Positions 44,134-51,886 of a DNA stretch of 53,974 bases are shown here, one piece after another. The first letter of the stretch is position 1. Each line of letters starts with the position of its first letter. The stretch is from DAOTWY01 sp003696565. GTDB taxonomy: Bacteria; Chloroflexota; Anaerolineae; Aggregatilineales; Phototrophicaceae. The position numbers and the translations under genes were made by a program. The stretch covers positions 1 through 53,974 of the forward strand of contig DAOTWY010000120.1 of NCBI GenBank assembly GCA_034435635.1, read 5' to 3'. Below the pieces are notes generated by a model. It ran no database searches and was not told where the DNA came from. It saw nothing but the letters and a program-made list of their open reading frames with translations.

Positions 44134-44751
44134 ATGGTGAAGATACTTTTTGTTAGCGATACAGTCATGCCCCAAATGGAAAGCGCAGCCAATTTAAGGC
44201 GACGATACAGTGATGTGGAATTAATTGTCAGTTGTGGTGATCTACCAAAAGTGTATCTAGAATTCATGGTCTCAATTCTCAATGTGCCGTTATTTTATGT
44301 TCGGGGCAATCATGATGAGCGATACATTGATGACCCGCCTGGCGGTGATGATTTACATGGACGTGTGCTGACTTTTAAAGGTATTTCCTTCGCTGGTATT
44401 GAAGGGTCTATGAATTATAACAATGGCATTATTCAATATACCGAATTTCAAATGATGCGAATTGTATTGGCAATGGGTCCCCAAATGGGCATACGACGTT
44501 TACAAGGGAAGCCAGGGGTAGATGTATTTGTCGCTCATTCACCGCCACGCGGTATTCATGATGCAGAGGATTTACCTCATACAGGGTTTAAGGCTTTCTT
44601 ACGTTTTTTAGATTGGTATCGTCCGCGTTATATGGTACATGGGCATGTGCATACCTATGATCGACGTAAAACCACACATACCCGCTATGAGGATACAGAA
44701 GTTATTAATATCAATCCGATAACAGTTTTGGATATTGAGCCAGATGAATAA
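44134..44751 (+). CDS. Metallophosphoesterase family protein
   Basis: A 205-residue calcineurin-like phosphoesterase. Metal motifs: Asp9 in VSDTVM, Asp36 in CGDLP, GNHDE at 58-62, His in AHSPPRG, and MVHGHVH near the end. The first motif is normally DxH; the residue two after Asp9 is Val, so one metal ligand is missing and activity may be altered, as in some single-metal members. Lies between xdhC and the hydroxylase subunits; ends overlapping the HEAT gene by 8 bp. Substrate unknown. Confidence 0.85.
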   Translation: MVKILFVSDTVMPQMESAANLRRRYSDVELIVSCGDLPKVYLEFMVSILNVPLFYVRGNHDERYIDDPPGGDDLHGRVLTFKGISFAGIEGSMNYNNGIIQYTEFQMMRIVLAMGPQMGIRRLQGKPGVDVFVAHSPPRGIHDAEDLPHTGFKAFLRFLDWYRPRYMVHGHVHTYDRRKTTHTRYEDTEVININPITVLDIEPDE

Positions 44752-45181
44752 ATCACTAAACGACGTTATCAATCTTGTCATCCATGCTGATCCAGCTAAA
44801 CGCTCACTAGGATTTAAATACATTGGCAAACATCGTTATACCGATGCGCTTGAGTTTTGTCTAAACGCACTGCAACATGATGACGATGATGATGTACGTG
44901 CTTCTGCCGCATGGGCATTAGATCAAATTAACAGCCCAGATACCGTTTACGATCTCATTCAGGCGTTATATGACCCGTGCTTTAGCGTACGATCTAACGC
45001 GAGTTGGGCATTGATTCATATCGCCCAACGGACAATTCCACAGCTTGTTATTCCAGAAATTATTGATATTTTAGCTGAAAGCACTGATGAAGATGCCCGC
45101 CAAATGGCATACATGATCTTACATCATATTGGTGGAAAAGACGCGCGAAACGCAATTAACCGTTATTGGAAGGATAAATAA
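44744..45181 (+). CDS. HEAT-repeat protein
   Basis: A 145-residue all-helical protein with about four HEAT/PBS-lyase-type repeats; the clearest are DDVRASAAWALDQINSPDT, FSVRSNASWALIHIA and EDARQMAYMILHHIGG. Such short HEAT proteins act as binding scaffolds. It is directly followed, 4 bp on, by the FAD/2Fe-2S hydroxylase gene. ATG at 44744 chosen over TTG at 44735. Confidence 0.8.
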   Translation: MNKSLNDVINLVIHADPAKRSLGFKYIGKHRYTDALEFCLNALQHDDDDDVRASAAWALDQINSPDTVYDLIQALYDPCFSVRSNASWALIHIAQRTIPQLVIPEIIDILAESTDEDARQMAYMILHHIGGKDARNAINRYWKDK

Positions 45182-45185
45182 TGAC

Positions 45186-46595
45186 ATGTGGCAAGGCTAC
45201 TATAGCGTTAAAACGCTAAAAGAAGCTCTTGAACTCTTGGCAATTCACCAAGAAAAGGCAAGAATTATTGCAGGTGGGACAGATATTTTATTAGAGCTAG
45301 AACGTGGTACCCGCCCAGATGTCAAGATATTAATTGACATTACTCGTACTCCAGGCTTAGATACAATTCGCATGCACGGCGATTCAATCCACCTTGGACC
45401 GTTGGTAACACACAATCACGTTATCGGCAGCGATTTACTGATTCAACGAGCGTTGCCGCTGGCACAAGCTTGCTGGGAGGTAGGCGCGCCACAAATTCGT
45501 AACCGGGCAACAATTGCAGGCAATCTGATTACCGGCTCCCCTGCCAATGATACAATCTCTCCTCTTATCGCATTAGATGCTTCCGTCACATTAACATCGC
45601 TTGAAGGTGAACGCACAGTTAGACTCGCTGATTTTTATACTGGATTACGCAAAACCGTCATGCGTCCAGATGAGATCATGACTAACATCACGTTTCCAGC
45701 CATGCACACCAACGAACGAGGCATCTTTCTTAAGTTAGGACTACGTGCTGCACAAGCAATATCTGTTATCAACACAGCAATTATCCTTAAAATAGAAAAC
45801 AACATTATACGTGATGCCAAAATCACATTAGGCAGTGTTGCCCCAACCATCATTCGTGTTCCCGTTGCAGAGCAAGCACTTATTGGACAAACTTTAACCA
45901 TAGAGGTTATTCATGAAGCAGCACGTTTAGCAGCAGCAACACCAACACCAATTGATGATGTGCGCAGTACAGCAGCTTATCGCACCGAGATGATTCGTGT
46001 TATGGTTGCACGTGGATTAAAGGCATTAAACCAACAACAGCAAAATTTGCCACATAATCCAGCCATGTTGTGGGGAAAATCTAAGGCAACGGTAGAGAAG
46101 GCATTAGAACACACACTTGATCATAGTGAGAACGCACCTATCAAAACTGTGATTAATGGTGTGCCAATGACCATAACAACCGGTCAACATAAAACCTTAT
46201 TGCGTTTCTTACGAGAAGATGCCAAGCTAACCGGTACAAAAGAAGGATGTGCAGAGGGTGAATGTGGTGCTTGTACCGTTTTTCTGGATGGAATAGCGGT
46301 AATGGCTTGTTTAGTCCCTGCCCCACGCGCACACGGTTCAGAAATCGTCACAGTGGAAGGTTTGCAAAAAGACGACACATTGCATCCGGTTCAACAAGCA
46401 TTTATTGATCAAGGTGCGGTACAATGTGGATATTGCACACCTGGTTTTTTAATGTCTGGTGCGAAGTTAATTGAAGAACATCCAACACCAACACGTGAGC
46501 AAATTTTACAAAGCATCAGCGGCAATCTTTGTCGTTGTACAGGATATTATAAAATTATAGAAGCCATTGCAGAAGCAAGTAAGCAGAAGGAGTAG
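45186..46595 (+). CDS. Xanthine dehydrogenase-family FAD and 2Fe-2S subunit (fused)
   Basis: A 469-residue fusion. Residues 1 to about 295 are the FAD domain (IIAGGTDILLELERG, GAPQIRNRATIAGNLI, GSPANDTISPLIAL). Residues about 315-469 are the two 2Fe-2S domains: GCAEGECGACTVFLDG with a later Cys in MACLVP (plant-type cluster), and CGYCTPGF with CRCTGYYKI (helical cluster). The unit carries electrons from the molybdenum site to FAD. The order FAD then 2Fe-2S in one chain differs from separate XdhB/XdhC-type subunits, and from XDH where 2Fe-2S comes first. ATG at 45186 with AAGGAT upstream; the frame is open further back inside the HEAT gene. Confidence 0.93.
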   Translation: MWQGYYSVKTLKEALELLAIHQEKARIIAGGTDILLELERGTRPDVKILIDITRTPGLDTIRMHGDSIHLGPLVTHNHVIGSDLLIQRALPLAQACWEVGAPQIRNRATIAGNLITGSPANDTISPLIALDASVTLTSLEGERTVRLADFYTGLRKTVMRPDEIMTNITFPAMHTNERGIFLKLGLRAAQAISVINTAIILKIENNIIRDAKITLGSVAPTIIRVPVAEQALIGQTLTIEVIHEAARLAAATPTPIDDVRSTAAYRTEMIRVMVARGLKALNQQQQNLPHNPAMLWGKSKATVEKALEHTLDHSENAPIKTVINGVPMTITTGQHKTLLRFLREDAKLTGTKEGCAEGECGACTVFLDGIAVMACLVPAPRAHGSEIVTVEGLQKDDTLHPVQQAFIDQGAVQCGYCTPGFLMSGAKLIEEHPTPTREQILQSISGNLCRCTGYYKIIEAIAEASKQKE

Positions 46596-46600
46596 TTATC

Positions 46601-47038
46601 ATGGCATTTGAAGACGAATATGTCCGGCGAAGCAAGAAGAAAAGTTCTTTACAAAAATTTTTACCACTCATAGGTCTTCTATTGATCATATCCTTTGCGG
46701 CAATCTCTTTCATATTGATGAAGCCGGCACACGAGTTTTTATATACACAATTTTTTGAAGCGCAGGAGATTCGTAACGGTACGCCCTTAGAAGACAGTTT
46801 CTCCCGTGAGGAAGTTCAGTATGTGGTTGGCGTTGCCATTTTTGTGATTTTGATTATGGTATCTGGGTTGCTATATGCAGCAGGTGCGCCTAAAGAAAAA
46901 ATGAAAATCACGGAGCGCGAGCTTAAACAAGAAAAACTGCGCAAAGAAGCAGAATATCGTGAAATGAAGCGTCGCAAACAAGCGATCAATAAAGCTGTAG
47001 CTGCAGAGCGAGAAAGAAAACAGAGGAGAAATGGATAG
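46601..47038 (+). CDS. Two-helix membrane protein with basic coiled-coil tail, unknown
   Basis: A 145-residue protein with membrane helices at about 23-42 and 74-94. A short acidic outer loop lies between them, and the last ~45 residues are a very basic/charged helix (ERELKQEKLRKEAEYREMKR). Not recognised. Both ends would lie in the cytoplasm by the positive-inside rule. It separates the FAD/2Fe-2S gene (5-bp gap) from the 594-residue gene (8-bp overlap), so it is made together with the hydroxylase and might tether it to the membrane. Confidence 0.75.
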   Translation: MAFEDEYVRRSKKKSSLQKFLPLIGLLLIISFAAISFILMKPAHEFLYTQFFEAQEIRNGTPLEDSFSREEVQYVVGVAIFVILIMVSGLLYAAGAPKEKMKITERELKQEKLRKEAEYREMKRRKQAINKAVAAERERKQRRNG

Positions 47039-48815
47039 GACTGTTCCTAAAACGGGCAGCGAAGATATTGAACTTTACATGCGCACTTATTATTCACTGC
47101 TCCGTTCAACCGATACTATACAAATTGCTACGCTAGAAGAAAGTCATATGGCGATGGAGTCATCGTTGCATGTTCATGCGCGTGATCCAAAGCCAGATAT
47201 TGCCGCCCTAACTTATAGCAGTTTACGACTGCCAGATGTCATGCCTGAGGTTGATTACGTATTGATCGGACAGATTGAGCAGTCTTTTAAAGAAGCTGGT
47301 TATGATCAAGTTGAAACATGGAAGCGGGTTTATGCCCCTGGCAGGCGGCGGCGTGTTCATTATGATGGTGAAAACACATTAGCTGTGTTTATCGCTAGCC
47401 GCTCGGATATCGATGATCTTGTTCCGATGCTCACAGCATATCAGATCGAATGGAATAAACTACATAACATTCTAAAAAGCGAAGTGGCTAAATTATTCCT
47501 GGCACAAAATCGCGATCAACATAAACCACTCACGGAGAGCGAGATTGATCTACTCGCAAATAACATTCTTCACATCAGTACTGAAGATGTCCGCCGGATG
47601 GAAACAATTTGGCGTGGCAAGTTAATTAATACACTACAAAAAATTGCAGCCAATCGCAAACGTATTGGCTTAAAATTACTAGCATCCTCTTTAGCTGCCT
47701 ATCGTAAAGCAACCGCCTATTGGTGGGATGAGGTTCAAAATCAAGCAAAATCTGTAGGAGTTGATCCACGCGACCGTCCGGTTTATTTCGTCTCTAGCAA
47801 TACGCATTGTTTGCCTAATTTATTGACAGGTTTCGCACTACGACATGAAAAAACACTAGTAGACTACATTAACGCCAAAGGGCATGAAACCTTAATGGCA
47901 GAATACCGTGCTATTCAAGAAGAAAATCGTCCCAGCAACCTAGCAAATTTTCTGTATTACATCCAGAAAAAATACTTAGCGGACTACCCAAAAGAAGAAG
48001 CACGTATTTTAGCAGATGAGCAAGCAGTGGGTATTTATCGTATCCCTAATAAACATGGCTTTCAGATCGCAGCCCAAATTATTGAGGTAAGTAAACTCAA
48101 TCCAGAATGGATGGATTCCCGTTTATGTGATGAAGTCAATTTTCCGTCACTAGCAGAAAGTGACGCACTAATCATCAACATTGACTACCCCTTGGGCATG
48201 GCTGCTTACGAAATTCTGAACCGGATAACAGAGCAAACCGGCATGTTATTAGGGGTATATGTTATGGGCAAAGCGGCAACCCTTAATGGACGTATCGGCG
48301 ATGTTATGATCCCCAACGTGGTACATGATGAACATTCACAAAACACCTACCTGTTTAATAATTGTTTTTCCGCACGAGATGTTGCTCCTTACTTATCATA
48401 TGGTATGGTGTTAGACAATCAAAAAGCTATCAGTGCGCCGGGAACTTTCTTGCAAAATCCACGTTACATGAGCGTTTTTTATAAAGAAGGTTACACCGAT
48501 ATTGAAATGGAAGCTGGACCGTATCTGTCCTCAATCTATGAAGCGCACCGCCCTAAACGACATCCACAAAATGAAATTGTCACATTACACGCCGTTCCAT
48601 TTGACGTTGGATTTTTACACTATGCTTCTGATACACCAATGGGGCGCGGACATAATTTAGGCAGCAGCAACTTAAGTTATGCTGGGGTTGATCCAACATA
48701 TGCAACAGCCATTGCCATTCTGCGTAGAATTTTAGAGCAAGAAGCGGATCGCATTCGGCATAAACCCAAAAGGCATATCATAGCAGGGAATGGAGTGGAG
48801 CAGCACCTTGAGTAA
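47031..48815 (+). CDS. Orphan 594-residue protein with nucleoside-phosphorylase-like C-terminal half
   Basis: A soluble protein not assigned to a named family. Residues 1 to about 330 are mainly helical and unrecognised (EDIELYMRTYYSLLRS; YAPGRRRRVHYDGENT). Residues about 340-580 read like a purine nucleoside phosphorylase/AMP nucleosidase-type (NP-I) fold: a LIINIDYPLG strand, GVYVMGKAATLNGRIGD at 408-424, AISAPGTFLQNP and DIEMEAGPY at 490-498, which recalls the NP-I substrate-binding (D/V)xEMEA motif. It lies between the two hydroxylase subunit genes with overlaps on both sides (8 bp each). Base release or ribosyl transfer upstream of purine hydroxylation is the inferred role. The N-terminal half could be a partner-binding domain. 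Confidence 0.6.
   Translation: MDRTVPKTGSEDIELYMRTYYSLLRSTDTIQIATLEESHMAMESSLHVHARDPKPDIAALTYSSLRLPDVMPEVDYVLIGQIEQSFKEAGYDQVETWKRVYAPGRRRRVHYDGENTLAVFIASRSDIDDLVPMLTAYQIEWNKLHNILKSEVAKLFLAQNRDQHKPLTESEIDLLANNILHISTEDVRRMETIWRGKLINTLQKIAANRKRIGLKLLASSLAAYRKATAYWWDEVQNQAKSVGVDPRDRPVYFVSSNTHCLPNLLTGFALRHEKTLVDYINAKGHETLMAEYRAIQEENRPSNLANFLYYIQKKYLADYPKEEARILADEQAVGIYRIPNKHGFQIAAQIIEVSKLNPEWMDSRLCDEVNFPSLAESDALIINIDYPLGMAAYEILNRITEQTGMLLGVYVMGKAATLNGRIGDVMIPNVVHDEHSQNTYLFNNCFSARDVAPYLSYGMVLDNQKAISAPGTFLQNPRYMSVFYKEGYTDIEMEAGPYLSSIYEAHRPKRHPQNEIVTLHAVPFDVGFLHYASDTPMGRGHNLGSSNLSYAGVDPTYATAIAILRRILEQEADRIRHKPKRHIIAGNGVEQHLE
48797..48800 (+). promoter_or_regulatory. Ribosome binding site deciding a TTG start for the molybdenum subunit
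   Basis: GGAG lies 7 nt before TTG at 48808. An in-frame ATG at 48790 has AGGGA directly abutting it, too close to work, so the TTG is the better start. Confidence 0.6.
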
Positions 48816-51030
48816 TAAAACGTTCAGCATTGGACAAAATATTCAGCGAATTGATGCACATGGTAAAGTCACAGGAGAAACCCCCTACCCCGGTGATATT
48901 GATATGGATGGGCAATTATGGCTCAAAATCCGATATAGTGATCGTGCGCATGCCAGGATTTTATCTATAGACACCAGTCGTGCAGAAGCTTTACCAGGTG
49001 TTGTTGCCGTATTCACAGCCAAAGATGTGCCGGTTAATGAATATGGTCTGGTGACAAAAGATCAGCCAGTATTATGTGGACCAGGTAGCAATATTCCTGG
49101 AGCTGATATTGTGCGGTGTTATATGGATAATATCGCCGTTGTTGTTGCAGAAACAGAAGCCATCGCTGCACAGGCAATCAAGTTGATTGATGTTGAGTAT
49201 GAAGACTTGCCAACTGTGTTTGATCCAGAAGCAGCTATGCAGGATGATGCGCCACAACTCCATGAGAAAAACCCCAATAACATTTTATGCCACTATCGTA
49301 TTCGACACGGTGATATTGAAGCAGGCTGGGCACAAGCCGATGTCGTCGTAGAAGGATTTTATGAGACGGGATATCAAGAACATGCTTACCTGCAACCTGA
49401 GGCTGGTCTTGGTTATATTGACGAAGAAGGACGTGTAACTGTCGTTGTCGCTGGGCAGTGGGCACATGAAGATATGTGGCAAATCTCACACGCATTAGGC
49501 TTAAATGATGACCAAGTGCGTGTAATTTATCCTGCTATCGGGGGGGCATTTGGCGGACGTGAGGATATGTCTGTACAAATTGTTCTGGCATTGGCAGCCT
49601 ATCGGTTGCGTCGTCCTGTAAAAACAATTTGGAGCAGAGAAGAATCAATTCTACATCACCACAAACGCCACCCTATCCGAATTTATGCCAAATGGGGCGC
49701 AACAAAAAGCGGCAAAGTAGTTGCCGTTCAGGCACAGGTCATTGGGGATGCGGGGGCTTATAATTACACCTCATCCAAAGTGATGGGGAATGCCAACCTA
49801 ACTGTTTCAGGACCGTATGAAATTCCCAATGTACACATCGATACCTATGGAGTATATACCAATAATATCCCCACAGGGGCATTTCGAGGTTTTGGCGCAC
49901 CTCAAGCCGCCTTTAGTGCAGAAAGTCAAATGAACAAATTAGCAGAAGCCCTTAATATGGATCCGCTGGAAATCCGCTTAATCAATAGCGTCCGTGAAGG
50001 CAGCATTCTATCTGTTGGAACACCATTACCAGCAGGGGTATCCATGCCACAGGTGATTGAACAGTGTGGATTAGAGAGCTTCTGGAAAAAAGTAGGGGAA
50101 AGATGGCAATATAATCCGCCAACCCAACCGGAAAATCCAGCACTACGTCGTGGGCGTGGTATTGCTTGCGGCTATAAAAATATTGGTTATAGCTTTGGAT
50201 TTCCCGAGCGCAGTTGGGCAGCCATTGAGCTTCGTGGTGGTGTAGATATTGAAGAAGTTATTGTAAGAGCTGCTGGCGCGGATGTTGGACAAGGTGCGCA
50301 TACAGTATTTATGCAAATGGCAGCAGATGCTGTTGGTGTACCATTTCATAAAGTCCGCCTGATAGCGTCCGATACTGCTGAAACAGATACGGCAGGTAGT
50401 GCCTCTGCTTCTCGCTTAACGTTCATGTCTGGTAATGCTATTCGCGGTGCTGCCGCTATTGCGCTGGAAAAATGGGCAAATGAAGAACGCCCTGCCATTG
50501 GTGAATTTCTTTACCGCCCACCTAAAACCACACCTTATGACCCAATGACCGGCAGAAGCGAACCAAACTTTGCCTATGGTTATGCATGCCAAGCAGTAGA
50601 AGTGGAAGTAGATATTGAAACAGGACACGTTCGTATCATCAAAGTTATCTCTGCCAATGATGTTGGACGTGCTATTAATCCGCAGCAAGTTATTGGACAA
50701 ATTGAAGGTGCGGTCGTTCAGGCACAAGGCTACGCGCTGATGGAGCATCTTATCTCAGATCAAGGGCGTATCAAAAACCCTTATTTATCAACTTACTTGA
50801 TCCCAACAGCGTTAGATATTCCATTAGAAGTTAAGTCTGTGGTTTTAGAATATCCTGATCCGATTGGACCTTGGGGAGCGCGGGGCATGGCAGAAATGCC
50901 TTTCTTACCGTTTGCACCGGCGATTGCTGCCGCTATCCATGATGCAACAGGCGTATGGTTAAATCAAATTCCATTTACACCAGAACGAATTGTAACAGCA
51001 TTACGCAAACAGGGTATCGGTGTTGTTTAA
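48808..51030 (+). CDS. Molybdenum-binding subunit of a xanthine dehydrogenase-family hydroxylase
   Basis: A 740-residue catalytic subunit carrying the molybdopterin site. Landmarks: VTGETPYPGDI near the N terminus, YPAIGGAFGGREDM, TGAFRGFGAPQAAF, AGADVGQGAHTVFMQ, and the proposed catalytic base Glu696 in RGMAEMP. The CO dehydrogenase copper loop (AYxCSFR) is absent, so it is not CoxL. The YqeB and YqeC-MocA neighbours indicate the selenium-dependent molybdenum hydroxylase group, which includes purine hydroxylases. Direction (xanthine oxidation or urate reduction) cannot be told. TTG start; overlaps the orphan gene by 8 bp and yqeB by 11 bp. Confidence 0.93.
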   Translation: MSNKTFSIGQNIQRIDAHGKVTGETPYPGDIDMDGQLWLKIRYSDRAHARILSIDTSRAEALPGVVAVFTAKDVPVNEYGLVTKDQPVLCGPGSNIPGADIVRCYMDNIAVVVAETEAIAAQAIKLIDVEYEDLPTVFDPEAAMQDDAPQLHEKNPNNILCHYRIRHGDIEAGWAQADVVVEGFYETGYQEHAYLQPEAGLGYIDEEGRVTVVVAGQWAHEDMWQISHALGLNDDQVRVIYPAIGGAFGGREDMSVQIVLALAAYRLRRPVKTIWSREESILHHHKRHPIRIYAKWGATKSGKVVAVQAQVIGDAGAYNYTSSKVMGNANLTVSGPYEIPNVHIDTYGVYTNNIPTGAFRGFGAPQAAFSAESQMNKLAEALNMDPLEIRLINSVREGSILSVGTPLPAGVSMPQVIEQCGLESFWKKVGERWQYNPPTQPENPALRRGRGIACGYKNIGYSFGFPERSWAAIELRGGVDIEEVIVRAAGADVGQGAHTVFMQMAADAVGVPFHKVRLIASDTAETDTAGSASASRLTFMSGNAIRGAAAIALEKWANEERPAIGEFLYRPPKTTPYDPMTGRSEPNFAYGYACQAVEVEVDIETGHVRIIKVISANDVGRAINPQQVIGQIEGAVVQAQGYALMEHLISDQGRIKNPYLSTYLIPTALDIPLEVKSVVLEYPDPIGPWGARGMAEMPFLPFAPAIAAAIHDATGVWLNQIPFTPERIVTALRKQGIGVV

Positions 51031-51856
51031 AGATATTCTAGTGGTCATACGAGGTGGGGGCGATCTCGCTAGTGGCGTAATTTATCGTCTGCACAAAGCG
51101 GGTTTTCCAATTGTCATCACAGAATTATCCATCCCGTTATTAGTCAGGCGCACGGTTAGTTATGGCGAGGCAGCAATCAGTGGCAAGATAACTGTTGAAG
51201 GAATCACGGCTCAGCGATTTGAAAACCCGCCTACACCAGTGCTGCCTGATAGTATCATTCCGCTGGTTTGTGATGACAGCAAACACATCATCCATCAACT
51301 CAAACCCGTTGTCGTTATTGACGGGCGAATGATGAAACATAACCCAGATACCACTTTGCATGATGCGCCATTGGTCATTGCATTAGGACCTGGTTACACT
51401 GCTGGGCAAGATTGTCATGCTGTGATTGAAACAAACCGCGGGCACTTTCTTGGTCGGGTTATCTGGCATGGATGTGCAGAAGCAGATACTGGTGAGCCTG
51501 GTGTTGTACAAGGTAAAACCCATAGCCGTGTTTTACGTGCCCCTGTGGATGGATTTGTCCAACCATTAAAACAAATTGGTGATTTCATCTTAAAAGGCGA
51601 TATAATCGCAACAGTTCAGGATCATCCCGTTTATGCAAACTTTGATGGGATATTACGCGGCTTGGTCAATTCACAACTTTATGTCACAGCTGGAACAAAA
51701 ATCGGTGATCTTGATCCACGTGCAAAACGTGAAAACTGCTTTACAATATCTGAAAAATCACTCGCAATTGGTGGTGGTGTTTTGGAGGCAATTCTATCTG
51801 CTCCGCAAATTCGTCGACGATTCATCACAAGCAATCCCTCAATAACCACCCGTTAA
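51020..51856 (+). CDS. yqeB: YqeB (EF2563)-family selenium-dependent hydroxylase system protein
   Basis: A 278-residue protein. Recognised by VIRGGGDLASGVIYRLHKAGF, ELSIPLLVRRTVSYGEA, the ALGPGYTAGQDCHAVIETNRG stretch split around the central Gly-rich loop, and GDFILKGDIIATV. This family marks genomes with a labile-selenium molybdenum hydroxylase; its biochemical role is unproven. GTG start at 51020 inside the molybdenum subunit gene, with AGGG upstream. No selD or other selenium genes are in the window. Confidence 0.92.
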   Translation: MLFKDILVVIRGGGDLASGVIYRLHKAGFPIVITELSIPLLVRRTVSYGEAAISGKITVEGITAQRFENPPTPVLPDSIIPLVCDDSKHIIHQLKPVVVIDGRMMKHNPDTTLHDAPLVIALGPGYTAGQDCHAVIETNRGHFLGRVIWHGCAEADTGEPGVVQGKTHSRVLRAPVDGFVQPLKQIGDFILKGDIIATVQDHPVYANFDGILRGLVNSQLYVTAGTKIGDLDPRAKRENCFTISEKSLAIGGGVLEAILSAPQIRRRFITSNPSITTR

Positions 51857-51868
51857 TGCGGGGTGGTT
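51844..51868 (+). other. Hairpin spanning the yqeB stop codon
   Basis: AACCACCC (51844-51851), a 9-nt loop holding the yqeB TAA, and GGGTGGTT (51861-51868) form a perfect 8-bp GC-containing stem just before the ribosome site of the next gene. It could modulate coupling to the YqeC-MocA gene or act as a weak terminator; no U tract of length follows. Confidence 0.5.
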
Positions 51869-51886
51869 TCCGACACGGAGATTTTA

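Noticed and set aside
48808..51030. Calling the molybdenum subunit CO dehydrogenase (CoxL)
   Set aside because: The copper-binding AYxCSFR loop is absent (TGAFRGFGAPQ instead), and the YqeB/YqeC-MocA neighbours belong to purine-type selenium-dependent hydroxylases.
51844..51868. Stem-loop near yqeB as a SECIS element for selenocysteine
   Set aside because: The yqeB frame ends with TAA, not an internal TGA, and this enzyme group uses a labile selenium cofactor, not selenocysteine.
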